Shown here: positions 35,656 through 44,132 of the stretch, piece by piece
How the letters are laid out: every line of letters begins with the position of its first letter
How positions within the stretch are numbered: the stretch's first letter is position 1
Origin: Acidobacteriota bacterium
GTDB taxonomy: Bacteria > Acidobacteriota > Terriglobia > Terriglobales > Acidobacteriaceae
Direction: 5' to 3'
Assembly (NCBI GenBank): GCA_018268895.1
Contig: JAFDVP010000001.1
Span: 1,612,001 to 1,676,000 of the forward strand
DNA: 64,000 nucleotides
The notes under the pieces: model-generated
Seen by the model: the letters and a program-made list of their open reading frames with translations, nothing else
What the model was told of the DNA's origin: nothing
Database searches by the model: none
Program-made: the position numbers and the translations under genes

Positions 35656-36459
35656 CTAGTCGTCGTCACCAAGCCAAGCATCCAAATCATCCACACGGTC
35701 AAATTGACCGACTCGCTTCCGTCTTTCTGCGTCAGGAACCTCTGCAATACTGACTCTCTCCTCTTCAGTCAGTACCCCTTTTTCTTGCAAGATGTCCAAT
35801 AGTTTTGCGATTCTTGCGCCAGCTACAGCTAGAGTGTTTGAAATGTGGCGAAGTTGAGGCTGGAATAGGGCCGGAGTCTTTTTCTGCTCGTCATATATCT
35901 TCTCGACAATTGTTATACCTAACTTGAATTTCTCTTCCTCTACTGACGACCAGAGAATTTGACCGAATCGCATTGTGCGCGGCTCATCTGATATACCCTT
36001 CCGAATCACCGGAAAATACTGCGGTAGATTCCTCAATGACTGCTCAGTTGCGGCGTCAACTTCAACCCGTGCACTGATGATGAGCGCATCTTCGTCAAAC
36101 CGTTCCGTAAACCAGTACGGTTGCAAAGTTACATCAGCCAATTGGAGATCATCGACCTTGAGTTCTTCCTCTTGGGTCAGAGTCCAAATGTACGATTGAA
36201 TTGGCCTGCCATCCGTGTAGCTGTGTGTTTTTTGAAACAGAAGAACAGTGACATCTTTGGAGGTATCCCCATCCGCTGACAAGAGGCATCCCTTACCAGA
36301 GAGTGCTTCTCGTATCGAGTCACTTTGCGCCTCGTGTGCTGTAAATTGAACTTCTAATTCAAAGAGTTCTTTCCCTGTATGCCGGGAGGTGTGGCTGTTT
36401 TGAGCCATTATTCTCGCTGTGATTGTGTGCTCTCCTACTTTGAACCGAACATTGCCCAC
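35656..36459 (-). CDS. Hypothetical protein next to the integrase (cargo)
   Basis: 267 aa, soluble. The N-terminal half is beta-rich (VRFKVGEHTITARIMAQNS, ELFELEVQFTAHEAQ, VTVLLFQKTHS); the C-terminal half is helical (RHISNTLAVAGARIAKLLDILQEKG) with an acidic end. It is transcribed alone and against the phage-like block, beside the excisionase, where satellites and prophages often carry accessory or defence genes. I recognise no family. Confidence 0.65.
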   Translation of the reverse strand: MGNVRFKVGEHTITARIMAQNSHTSRHTGKELFELEVQFTAHEAQSDSIREALSGKGCLLSADGDTSKDVTVLLFQKTHSYTDGRPIQSYIWTLTQEEELKVDDLQLADVTLQPYWFTERFDEDALIISARVEVDAATEQSLRNLPQYFPVIRKGISDEPRTMRFGQILWSSVEEEKFKLGITIVEKIYDEQKKTPALFQPQLRHISNTLAVAGARIAKLLDILQEKGVLTEEERVSIAEVPDAERRKRVGQFDRVDDLDAWLGDDD

Positions 36460-36733
36460 TAGTCCTATCTCCCTTGCTTACGGTTTAGACATGAAGGTGC
36501 CGCGTCTTCGACGTGACACGCGCGTATATTTAGGATTCGCCAATCATACGCCTCAGGTAAGAGTGGAAATCGTGGGTGATGTATATACCGTATGCAATCG
36601 TCGTTCAAGATACAGACCCGCTTTGCATCTGTATCTAACCTCGTCCGGCACCAAGCGGTGATGTCGCGCCCAAGATTTCCTCGGCCCACTCCGTAACGAA
36701 CGAGCGCAAGCCTGTAATGCCCAGGCACAATAG

Positions 36734-36747
36734 GTCCAACATTGGAC
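36734..36747. promoter_or_regulatory. Palindrome over the excisionase start codon
   Basis: GTCCAA-CA-TTGGAC is a perfect 6-bp inverted repeat that contains the TTG start of the excisionase; a second half-site TCCAA follows at 36751. A repressor, perhaps the excisionase itself, could bind here. Confidence 0.45.
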
Positions 36748-36978
36748 AATCCAACAATCGAAAAGCCTCTCAACGCTCAGCAACTCTCGGAAGTCATTGA
36801 CCTTCACCCCGTCACGATCCTGCGATGGGCAAGGGAGGGACGTATCCCTCACCGCAGACTCTCGGCCCGCAAGATCATGTTCCTTCCCTCCCAGATTCGA
36901 GAGTGGCTTGCATCGGGTTCACGGTATCCTGAGTTTGCCGTTCACGCCGCCCAACCCGAACAGGAGAAGGCAGCATGA
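36742..36978 (+). CDS. Excisionase / MerR-like helix-turn-helix protein
   Basis: 78 aa. LNAQQLSEVIDLHPVTILRWAREGRIPHRRL, then IMFLPSQIREWL, is the winged helix-turn-helix of the excisionase/HTH_17 family. TTG start with AGG 7 nt upstream. The stop TGA overlaps the integrase ATG (ATGA at 36975-36978). It probably directs excision of element 2 by the adjacent integrase. Confidence 0.85.
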   Translation: MDNPTIEKPLNAQQLSEVIDLHPVTILRWAREGRIPHRRLSARKIMFLPSQIREWLASGSRYPEFAVHAAQPEQEKAA

Positions 36979-38150
36979 TCGAACCTATAGCGCATAAGCG
37001 CACTCGCTTTAGAACTGGGTCTTTGATAACTGAGAAGAGACAGAACGGCCCAGCGGTATACGTTTACCGTTGGCGTAAACCCCATATAACCGGAGGGACA
37101 CGTCAAAAGAAAGTCGTACTGGGCACCGTCAAGGAATTGAACAAAACGCAGGCTCAGGCTAAAGCTGAACAGTACAGGCAGCTTGCCAATACAGCACCGC
37201 AGCACAATGTAAACCCATCTCTCACGGTTACGGAACTTGTGAAGCACTACACGGAACGCGAACTGGGAGAAGACTCAGGCAAGGCAGCAAAGCCCCGCAA
37301 GGCGTACCTGTATATCTTCAACAACTACATCCTGCCCAAGTGGGGTACTCTCTTGCTCGGACAGGTGAAGGCCGTAGCGGTCGAAGATTGGCTGAAGACA
37401 TTGCCTCTGGCCAATGGCTCAAAGGCTAAGGTCAGAGAAGTCTTTGGTGCAGCATTCAGACACGCAATGCGTTACGAGCTGTATCCGACCAATCCCATTG
37501 CCAACGTCCGGCAGGTAAGGAAACGGGCCGTAGAGCCTGAGATTCTGGAACCTGCTGAGATCGCAGCAATCCTCAAACAGCTTGATGGAGTAGAGCCGGT
37601 ACGCACCGCTTTTCTCATTGCGGCTGTCATGGGGATGCGAAGGGGAGAAATCTTCGGCCTACAGTGGAAGGATGTTGACCTTGAACGCGCAGTCCTGCAT
37701 GTTCGCAGGTCATTCGTTGACGGTGTAGAGGGTCTACCTAAGACAGAATCCTCGCGTCGTCCACTTCCCTTGCCTCCTCCGGCTGTTGAGGCTCTGAGTA
37801 CATGGAAGAAGCAATCCAAGTACACGGACCCCGGCCATTGGGTGTTCGCTTCCGAGATTTCCTTCGGCAAGCAGCCCCTCTGGCCTGGAACACTCTGGCG
37901 TAGGAATGTAGTTCCGGCAATCGAACGCGCCGGTATCACCAAGCCCAAGCTAGGGTGGCATACCCTTCGACGTAGCTACGCATCGTTGCTGCTGTCTATG
38001 GGCATCAGTCTCCGCGTGAGCATGGAGCTGATGCGGCACTCCACGCCGGATATGACCCTTGCTACCTACGCTCGAACGGTAGGAGATGAGAAACGGGATG
38101 CAGGCAGCAAACTCGCAGCTTTGCTACTGGGAAATGAGGAAGCTGCTTAG
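36975..38150 (+). CDS. int: Tyrosine-type site-specific integrase of element 2
   Basis: 391 aa, full length. An N-terminal arm-binding domain (VYVYRWRKPHITGG, VVLGTVKELNKTQAQ), a SAM-like core-binding domain (about 84-180) and a catalytic domain follow. Catalytic residues: Arg 222 in GMRRGE, Lys 256 in LPKTESSRR, His 329 and Arg 332 in HTLRRSYAS, His 355 in LMRHSTPDMT and Tyr 365 in LATYAR. The gene ends 67 bp from the attachment core, with arm-type repeats in between. It is closely similar to the decayed integrase of element 1, and both use tRNA-Ala(CGC). Confidence 0.95.
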   Translation: MIEPIAHKRTRFRTGSLITEKRQNGPAVYVYRWRKPHITGGTRQKKVVLGTVKELNKTQAQAKAEQYRQLANTAPQHNVNPSLTVTELVKHYTERELGEDSGKAAKPRKAYLYIFNNYILPKWGTLLLGQVKAVAVEDWLKTLPLANGSKAKVREVFGAAFRHAMRYELYPTNPIANVRQVRKRAVEPEILEPAEIAAILKQLDGVEPVRTAFLIAAVMGMRRGEIFGLQWKDVDLERAVLHVRRSFVDGVEGLPKTESSRRPLPLPPPAVEALSTWKKQSKYTDPGHWVFASEISFGKQPLWPGTLWRRNVVPAIERAGITKPKLGWHTLRRSYASLLLSMGISLRVSMELMRHSTPDMTLATYARTVGDEKRDAGSKLAALLLGNEEAA

Positions 38151-38154
38151 TGTG

Positions 38155-38205
38155 CCCTTATCGTGTCCACGCAGCTTTTTCGCTTCTTATTGTGTCCACG
38201 TTTTT
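38155..38205. repeat. Element 2 right arm-type repeats
   Basis: CCTTATCGTGTCCACG at 38156-38171 is identical to 19556-19571, and CTTATTGTGTCCACG follows at 38185-38199. They lie between the integrase stop and the attachment core. Element 1 has TTGGACCC units in the same place. Confidence 0.6.
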
Positions 38206-38216
38206 CTTGCAAACGA

Positions 38217-38271
38217 TTGATTTATTTGGTGGAGCTGATCAGGATCGAACTGACGACCTCCTCGTTGCGAA
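38217..38271. repeat. attR of element 2: tRNA-Ala core, copy 3
   Basis: Identical to 19424-19478. It overlaps the 3' half of the functional tRNA-Ala, so integration leaves the gene intact. Confidence 0.9.
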
Positions 38272-38302
38272 CGAGGCGCTCTCCCAACTGAGCTACAGCC
38301 CC
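38227..38302 (-). tRNA. tRNA-Ala, anticodon CGC
   Basis: Full cloverleaf on the minus strand. The acceptor 5' strand GGGGCTG pairs with CAGCTCC and has the G3-U70 wobble pair that marks alanine tRNAs. The D-arm (GCTC...GAGC) follows; the anticodon arm is CCTCG-TTCGCAA-CGAGG with anticodon CGC; the T-arm has GTTCGATCC; CCA is encoded. The 3' half is the integration core of both elements. Confidence 0.95.
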
Positions 38303-38407
38303 ACACCTTAGAAACTCACGCACAACCGGGACAACACCGTGGCCTGAGCGACTTCGGTAAGTGTATCAGGAAGCACAACACCACTCAAAACGACGAACGC
38401 GCTCCCC

Positions 38408-38671
38408 TCAACTCGAAGCTACTCCGGTCACCTGTCCAGTAACATGCGTCCCGGCCATCAGCGGCTTTTCCACCCGATGCCATATCTCGTCTTCCTGCTC
38501 CACAACTCCCAGCACTGGAACCGGCAAACGCGCTCCGCTCCTCGCCACCGCCTCCAAAGTTCCCATATCGCCGACGCGAAACTCCGTGCGATCCAGTTGA
38601 ACCAGCCACATCTGGCGCCCCGCCACTCGGCTCTCTTCCACAATATCCACCACCACCGCCGCGAAGCTCAC
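38408..38671 (-). CDS. Small hypothetical protein coupled to fructose-bisphosphatase
   Basis: 87 aa, GTG start. The fbp stop TGA lies inside the start as GTGA, so translation is coupled. The sequence is beta-rich (SFAAVVVDIVEESRVAGRQ, MWLVQLDRTEFRVGDMGTL, RLPVPVLGVVEQ), suggesting a small barrel. No family recognised. A role tied to gluconeogenesis is only suggested by position. Confidence 0.6.
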   Translation of the reverse strand: MSFAAVVVDIVEESRVAGRQMWLVQLDRTEFRVGDMGTLEAVARSGARLPVPVLGVVEQEDEIWHRVEKPLMAGTHVTGQVTGVASS

Positions 38672-39684
38672 CTTACCGGAACCTCCGACAACATCTCCTT
38701 CAACGCCTCCATCTCGCGGCGGCTGCCAACACAGAATGGCGTGCGCTGATGTATGCCGTCCGGCCGTATGTCCAGAATACGTCCCGCGCCGTTCGTCGCC
38801 GCGCCTCCCGCCTGCTCTGCAATGAACGCCAGCGGGTTCGCCTCATATAGCAACCGCAGCTTGCCCTTCGCCTGCTTCTCCGTCGGGGGATACAGAAACA
38901 CGCCGCCCTTCAGCAGCGTCCGATGAAAGTCCGCCACCAGACTGCCGATGTAGCGCGAGCTGTACGTCTTCCCCAGACCTCCCTCGCGAAGCATCGCCAC
39001 ATAGCGCCTGTACTCCTCAGGCCAGCCCGCGGCGTTCGCCTCGTTCGTCGAGTAGTAGCTTCCCTGCTCCGGCATCTTCATCTGCTCGTGGCTCAGCACA
39101 AACGCGCCAATCTTCGGATCAAGCGTAAAGCCATGGACGCCGTTGCCCGTCGTATACACCAGCACCGTCGACGGCCCATACACCACGTAGCCCGCCGCGA
39201 CCTGCCGGAACCCCTGCTGCAGGATCGACTCCTCCAGCGTCCCCAACTCCGCCGGCATCCTTCGCAGCACGCTGAAGATCGTTCCCACATTCACATTTAC
39301 GTCGATGTTGCTCGAACCATCCAGGGGATCGAAGACGATGATGTACTTCCCCGTCTCCGCATCGCGATTGAACGTGACCGGCTCCTCGTCTTCTTCGCTC
39401 ACCAGTGCGGCAACACTGTCGCGCAGTCCCAAACAGTGCAGAAGCGCCTGGTTCGCGAAGACGTCCAGCTTCTGCTGCTGCTCGCCCTGCACATTCTCCA
39501 CGCCAGCCGCTCCCAGAACGTCCCCCAGCCCCGCCGCGCGAATCTTCGCTTCAATCATCTTCGTCGCCAGAGTGATGCCGCTCAGCAGCCAGCTGAACGT
39601 GCCCGTCGCCTCGCGCCCGGTCGACTTCAAAAGGCTCTGCTGCTGCTGCAGGATGTGTTGCTGAACGGTCGTAATCATCGCCAT
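38668..39684 (-). CDS. fbp: Fructose-1,6-bisphosphatase, class 1
   Basis: 338 aa, normal class 1 length. It hydrolyses fructose-1,6-bisphosphate to fructose-6-phosphate in gluconeogenesis. Motifs: SEEDEEP (metal ligands), IIVFDPLDGSSNIDVNVNVGTIFS (metal-binding loop), SRYIGSLVADFHRTLLKGGVFLYP and KLRLLYEANPLAFIAEQAGG (sugar-phosphate site). ATG 39684 has AGGTGG 7 nt upstream; the frame is open 43 codons further but that part overlaps the promoter of the divergent M24 peptidase gene. The 87-aa gene follows with a GTGA overlap. Confidence 0.95.
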   Translation of the reverse strand: MAMITTVQQHILQQQQSLLKSTGREATGTFSWLLSGITLATKMIEAKIRAAGLGDVLGAAGVENVQGEQQQKLDVFANQALLHCLGLRDSVAALVSEEDEEPVTFNRDAETGKYIIVFDPLDGSSNIDVNVNVGTIFSVLRRMPAELGTLEESILQQGFRQVAAGYVVYGPSTVLVYTTGNGVHGFTLDPKIGAFVLSHEQMKMPEQGSYYSTNEANAAGWPEEYRRYVAMLREGGLGKTYSSRYIGSLVADFHRTLLKGGVFLYPPTEKQAKGKLRLLYEANPLAFIAEQAGGAATNGAGRILDIRPDGIHQRTPFCVGSRREMEALKEMLSEVPVR

Positions 39685-39813
39685 ATCGTTTCCACCTGAA
39701 GAGTTGCACCAGAGGTCTGGGCCAGACTTGAAACTATCACCCGCAACGATCTTCCATCCACCACGGCCGATAACCGTCGCCCCCAAGCAGAACGATTCGC
39801 TACAATTCCGCAC

Positions 39814-41124
39814 ATGCCATCCAGACGAAGCTTCCTCCTCGCGGCCTCAGCGGCAGCCGTCGCCCCGTCTCTCGACCTTCAGGCCCAGCAGCCTTCTTCT
39901 TCTTTCCTCTCCAGCGGCAAGCTGCTGCCTCCCGCCATCGCCGCGCTCACCAACCGCCGCTCCGAAGCCGTTCCCATCACACTCGAAGAGCGCGAACACC
40001 GCATCGGGCGCGCCCGCGAGCTACTCGCCAAAAACAGGATCGACGCGCTCGTCATCTGCGCCGGGACCTCGCTCAACTACTTCACTGGCCTCCATTGGGA
40101 GCAGTCCGAACGCTTCTTCGCCTGGGTGCTACCCGCAAAGGGCAACCCCTTCGTTGTCTGCCCCGTCTTTGAAGAAGCCCGCCTCCGCGAGCGCATGGAC
40201 GCCCGGCCCGCCACACTGCCTGCGGCCTCCGCCACACGCTTCTACACCTGGTACGAAGACGACAGCCCCTACGCGCTGCTCGCAAAGGCCCTTAAGGACG
40301 CGGGCATCTCAACCGGCCGCATCGGCCTCGAGGAGCGCACCCAGTTCGCCTTCACCGACGGCATCGAGCACGCCGCCCCCACGCTCACCACCGTCAGCGG
40401 AACCCCCGTCACCGCCGGTTGCCGCGCCGTCAAGTCAGCCGCCGAACTCGCGCTCATGCGCCTCGCCAACGACAACACCCTCAAGGTCTACGAGGCAGCG
40501 TGGAGCTCTCTCTCCCCCGGCATGACCAACGAGCACGTCTCCCAGCTCATCTCCGCCGCCTACGACCGCACCGGCTTTCCCGGCGAAGCCTCCTGCCAGG
40601 TCGGCCCCTACTCGGCGCTCCCCCACGGCTCGCTCCAGCCGCAGGTCATCAAAGAAGGTGAGATCATCCTCCTCGACGACGGCTGCACTGTCGAAGGCTA
40701 CCAGTCCGACATCTCGCGATCCTTCGTCCTCGGCAAGGCCTCCAGCAAGCAGAAGCGCATCTTCGACATCGTGTACAAGGCGCAGTCCGCCGCGCTCGCC
40801 GCAGGCAAAGCAGGTGCTCCCTGCCACGCCGTCGACGACGCCGCGCGCAAGGTCATCGCCGACGCCGGATTCGGCCCCGGCTACAAATACTTCACCCACC
40901 GCCTCGGCCACGGCATCGGCATGGATGAACACGAGTGGCCCTATCTCGTCCGAGGCAACAACACCACGCTCGAACCCGGCATGACCTTCTCCGACGAGCC
41001 CGGCATCTATATAGTTGGCGAGTTCGGCATCCGCCTCGAAGACGATTGGGTCTGCACCCCAAACGGAGGCGAAATGTTCACCCCACAAAGCCCCTCGCTA
41101 GAACAACCCTTCGCCAAAGCCTGA
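39814..41124 (+). CDS. M24-family metallopeptidase (Xaa-Pro aminopeptidase type), exported
   Basis: 436 aa. The N-terminus SRRSFLLAASAAAVAPSL is Tat-like. Residues about 55-190 are the creatinase/prolidase N-domain; the catalytic pita-bread domain follows with the five metal ligands: Asp and Asp in LDDGCTVEGYQSDISRSF, His in HRLGHGIGMDEHEW, Glu in FSDEPGIYI and Glu in GIRLEDDW. It cleaves Xaa-Pro bonds in peptides, probably in the periplasm. It is divergent from fbp and alone in its unit. A block of dispersed repeats lies downstream. Confidence 0.9.
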   Translation: MPSRRSFLLAASAAAVAPSLDLQAQQPSSSFLSSGKLLPPAIAALTNRRSEAVPITLEEREHRIGRARELLAKNRIDALVICAGTSLNYFTGLHWEQSERFFAWVLPAKGNPFVVCPVFEEARLRERMDARPATLPAASATRFYTWYEDDSPYALLAKALKDAGISTGRIGLEERTQFAFTDGIEHAAPTLTTVSGTPVTAGCRAVKSAAELALMRLANDNTLKVYEAAWSSLSPGMTNEHVSQLISAAYDRTGFPGEASCQVGPYSALPHGSLQPQVIKEGEIILLDDGCTVEGYQSDISRSFVLGKASSKQKRIFDIVYKAQSAALAAGKAGAPCHAVDDAARKVIADAGFGPGYKYFTHRLGHGIGMDEHEWPYLVRGNNTTLEPGMTFSDEPGIYIVGEFGIRLEDDWVCTPNGGEMFTPQSPSLEQPFAKA

Positions 41125-41179
41125 TGAAGTAAGGCGCGGTGCTCACCGCATCTGCCGTGAGCAAACCTACGCCCAAACT

Positions 41180-41313
41180 TGTCATCCTGAGCGAAGCGCA
41201 GCGAAGTCGAAGGACCTGCATTTCCACTGCTCACCTTTTCCCTTCCACCAACAATCACGAAGTGCCATCCTGAGCGGAGTGGCGCAGCCACACAGTCGAA
41301 GGATCTGTGTTTT
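41180..41313. repeat. Two copies of the dispersed GTCATCCTGAGCG repeat
   Basis: GTCATCCTGAGCGAAGCG...GTCGAAGGACCTGC at 41180-41222 and a variant (GCCATCCTGAGCGGAGTGG...GTCGAAGGATCTG) at 41267-41312. The same family occurs at 44832-44892, 52264-52334 (inside holA) and 54503-54597. Each unit can fold on itself, like REP elements. Confidence 0.8.
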
Positions 41314-41342
41314 TATCAATGCCACATAATGCATGAGGAAGG

Positions 41343-41636
41343 ATGAGCTTGTTAATATCTCGATCGTTTGCCCCAGCACTACACGCTTTCCTCTTTGCAG
41401 TAACGTGGCTGACTGCTTCTGCTCAACCACAACCGCTTCTTGATGGGCCAGCACGTTGGGGCTTTTACATTCTGTTTTTCGCTGACTTTCCTGTCTCAGC
41501 TATTGGCTTCTCAGCAATGTGGGATGGCCGCTGGACCTACGGGCTTCTGCTATGGGGAACAGTAGGAACTGCATGGTGGTATCTTTTGGGCGTAGTGATA
41601 GAGAAATTTCATAGCTCAACACGCCCTCCTGGCTAA
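41343..41636 (+). CDS. Small hypothetical membrane protein
   Basis: 97 aa with three hydrophobic segments (LHAFLFAVTWLTASA, GFYILFFADFPVSAIGFSAM, YGLLLWGTVGTAWWYLLGVVI). No family recognised. It sits alone between the repeat block and a second repeat-rich spacer. Moderate confidence because it lacks a clear SD. Confidence 0.55.
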   Translation: MSLLISRSFAPALHAFLFAVTWLTASAQPQPLLDGPARWGFYILFFADFPVSAIGFSAMWDGRWTYGLLLWGTVGTAWWYLLGVVIEKFHSSTRPPG

Positions 41637-41639
41637 GAG

Positions 41640-41975
41640 GATCACCTGGGTGCCCCATTCATGGCGCAGCTTCATCGCGACATTGGGCATTCGAGCGAAG
41701 GTCGAACCGTTTCGTTAAGGGCACGGCTTCAGCCGTGCCGTAATCCAGCCGTCGCGAAGCGGCCACCGCTCTGCCGAAGGCGGAACGACCCACAGCGAGC
41801 TTGAGCGAAAATCCTGTCAAGCCCCCATACCCACCAAAAACCAAACAACCCAAACAAAACCGACTACTTCCGGTCACCCTCAAAAGTGCCGATCAGTTCC
41901 ACCCAACCAGCTAAAATAGAACTCAGCAGACAAGGAAAAGCCCGGGGAACAACTCCCACGGGCTTTCTCTTTTAT
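41640..41975. other. Repeat-rich spacer with REP-like hairpin and a terminator
   Basis: No gene seen. 41651-41830 carries a dispersed element (CCTGGGTGCCCCATTCATGG, then GGCACGGCTTCAGCCGTGCC, a near-perfect palindrome at about 41730-41749). A related TGCCCCAT segment is found inside holA at 52190. At 41937-41974 AAAGCCCG...CGGGCTTT followed by CTCTTTT is a rho-independent terminator with no gene directly in front, possibly of a short RNA. Confidence 0.6.
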
Positions 41976-42081
41976 TATCTAGATCTTACGAATAAACCTC
42001 ATGTTTTGAAGATTTTACAAAATCAGTCCAACGCTAAACCTTTATTTATGAGGATTTTGCGAAAATACATAGAGGAGGGGG

Positions 42082-44016
42082 TTAAGGCAACACCAGCACC
42101 TCCACCCCACTGGCCGCACCTGCATTGCGGTACACACTCTCCGTCGCCTTCACGAACTGCTCCGGCTTCACCTGCGGAATATCCACGAACGTCTGCGGAT
42201 TGCGATCCACCAGCGGGAACCAGGAGCTCTGCACCTGCACCATGATCCTATGCCCCACGCGGAACGTATGGTTCACGTCCGGCATCTCGCCGTTCACCTC
42301 CGTCATCTTCCCCGGCACAAGCGGCGTCGGCTTCTCCCAGCTATCGCGGAACTTCGCCCGCATCGGCTCGCCGCGAACCAGTTGCTGATAGCCGCCCATA
42401 ACCACCGGGGCTGCGCCGACAATCCGCTTATTCCCACTCGACATTCCCTCCGGCGCCGGATAGTCATACGGATACACATCGATCAGCTTCACCACAAAGT
42501 CCGCGTCCGTCCCGGTCGAGGCGATCTTCAACCTCGGCTTCACCGGCCCCACAATCGTCACGTCCTGGGTTAGCGGCTCCGATTCATAGACCAGCACGTC
42601 CGACCGCGTCGACGCGAACCTCTGGTCATCATCCATATAGCGCTGCGGAACCGTGTCCGTCGGATAACCGACAAACGGCACCGGATGTGCCGGGTCGCTC
42701 ACATACTGATCAACCCCTGCCTTCTCCGCCGGAGCATCGAAGCTCAACCCGCCATTCGCCCTGAAGTAAAGCGTCTTCGCCTCAGCTTGTTTTGGAGGCC
42801 ACGCTTCATACTTCTTCCACACATTCGTTCCTGTCTCGAAGACATAAGCCTTTGGCAGCGCAGGCTCGGGCTTGTCCTTTAAGTAGTGCTCAAAAAACGG
42901 CAACTCTATCTGTGAACGATAAAACAGCGACGTCTTCGCATTGAAGACAACATCGCCCAACCGATCGCCGTCCGTGCGCGACCATCCACCATGCGTCCAC
43001 GGCCCCACTACCAACGTGTTGCTGTTGCCCGGATTGAACTTATCGATCGCATGAAACGTCTTGAACGGCCCTGAAAGGTCCTCGGCGTCGAACCAGCCAC
43101 CCACCTCCATCGTCGCCGCATGAACGTTCTTCATGTGCCGCGAGAGGTCGCGCTTCTGCCAGTAGTCGTCATACGTCGTATGAATCAGTTGGTCGTGAAA
43201 CAACCAGTTTTTGCCGTCCAGGTACTCTCTGCCCGTGTCGAGATTCCCTGTCGGCCCCGCCCCCAGCAACGTCGCATAGGTATCAGGGTTCTCGGTTCGG
43301 GAAGCGCCACCGCGAGACCCTCCGCCCCCTGCCGTCGGAATCACTGGATTCTTCTGCGGAAAGAACCCGCGATAGAACCCATAGTTCGCGCTCAGCATGA
43401 ACCCGCCGCCGTGATAGCCGTCATCGTTGAAAAACAAATCCGTCATCGGCGCCTGCGGACTCGCCGCCTTGATCGCCGGGTGCGAATCGATGATGCTCGC
43501 CGACGTATAGAACCCCGGATAACTGATCCCTGTAATTCCCACCTTACCGTTATTGTTCGGCACATTCTTCAGCAGGAACTCCACCGTGTCGTACATGTCG
43601 CTCGACTCATCTACATCCTTCGACGACTTCTTATCATCGATGTGTGGATTCATCTCCAAAAACACGCCCTCGCTCCCGTAGCGTCCGCGCGCGTCCTCGC
43701 ACACAAAGATGTACCCCGACTCCATCAGCTCCGCACTCGGCCCCACCCGCGCGGGAAACTTGTCCACGCCATACGGTCCGCAGCTATACGGTGTCTTCGT
43801 CATCAAAAACGGATAGGGCCCCGCATCTTTGAACGCTCCCGGCTTCGGCACGTAGACTGCGGCGAACATCTTCGCCCCGTCCCGCATCGGAATGCGGTAT
43901 TCATACTTCGCAAAGTGCGTCCTCACAAAGTCATCTGGCTCGCCGGATAACTGTGCCTGTGCATATCCCGTGACCAGAAAAACCAGTCCAATCGCAAAGT
44001 GAAACCCTCTCTTCAT
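42082..44016 (-). CDS. CocE/NonD family hydrolase (X-Pro dipeptidyl-peptidase fold)
   Basis: 644 aa. The signal peptide (KRGFHFAIGLVFLVTGYAQA) is followed by the S15-type alpha/beta hydrolase domain: YRIPMRDGAKMFAAVYVPK, ARGRYGSEG and GITGISYPGFYTSAS with the nucleophile Ser. A C-terminal jelly-roll domain (LYFRANGGLSF, DVLVYESEPLTQDVTIVGPV) follows. Family members are acyl-amino-acid or cephalosporin esterases and dipeptidyl peptidases; the substrate here is unknown. ATG 44016 is 6 nt from GAGG; a neighbouring ATG at 44019 is 3 nt from it. Confidence 0.88.
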   Translation of the reverse strand: MKRGFHFAIGLVFLVTGYAQAQLSGEPDDFVRTHFAKYEYRIPMRDGAKMFAAVYVPKPGAFKDAGPYPFLMTKTPYSCGPYGVDKFPARVGPSAELMESGYIFVCEDARGRYGSEGVFLEMNPHIDDKKSSKDVDESSDMYDTVEFLLKNVPNNNGKVGITGISYPGFYTSASIIDSHPAIKAASPQAPMTDLFFNDDGYHGGGFMLSANYGFYRGFFPQKNPVIPTAGGGGSRGGASRTENPDTYATLLGAGPTGNLDTGREYLDGKNWLFHDQLIHTTYDDYWQKRDLSRHMKNVHAATMEVGGWFDAEDLSGPFKTFHAIDKFNPGNSNTLVVGPWTHGGWSRTDGDRLGDVVFNAKTSLFYRSQIELPFFEHYLKDKPEPALPKAYVFETGTNVWKKYEAWPPKQAEAKTLYFRANGGLSFDAPAEKAGVDQYVSDPAHPVPFVGYPTDTVPQRYMDDDQRFASTRSDVLVYESEPLTQDVTIVGPVKPRLKIASTGTDADFVVKLIDVYPYDYPAPEGMSSGNKRIVGAAPVVMGGYQQLVRGEPMRAKFRDSWEKPTPLVPGKMTEVNGEMPDVNHTFRVGHRIMVQVQSSWFPLVDRNPQTFVDIPQVKPEQFVKATESVYRNAGAASGVEVLVLP

Positions 44017-44132
44017 CATTTGCCTCGCAAAAGAAATCGGTTGCAAAAAAATGGTTATAGGAGCCGCCATCTACCCTACACCGAATCGCCATCCGGCTTG
44101 CCCGTATCGCCGGATAAATCTATCTTGGCTTT

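Larger units (their letters stand above)
19424..38271. mobile_element. Integrated element 2 at tRNA-Ala (phage-like/satellite-like)
   Basis: About 18.8 kb between attachment cores 2 and 3. It has an intact integrase and excisionase at the right end, element-specific arm repeats at both ends (CCTTATCGTGTCCACG at 19556-19571 and 38156-38171), a RepA-like ATPase with an adjacent iteron-like inverted repeat, a serine recombinase, a co-oriented block of phage-like proteins (25488-35596) and cargo genes near both ends. I see no terminase, portal, major capsid, tail or conjugation gene, so a phage satellite or decayed podovirus-like prophage is the best reading. Confidence 0.8.
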
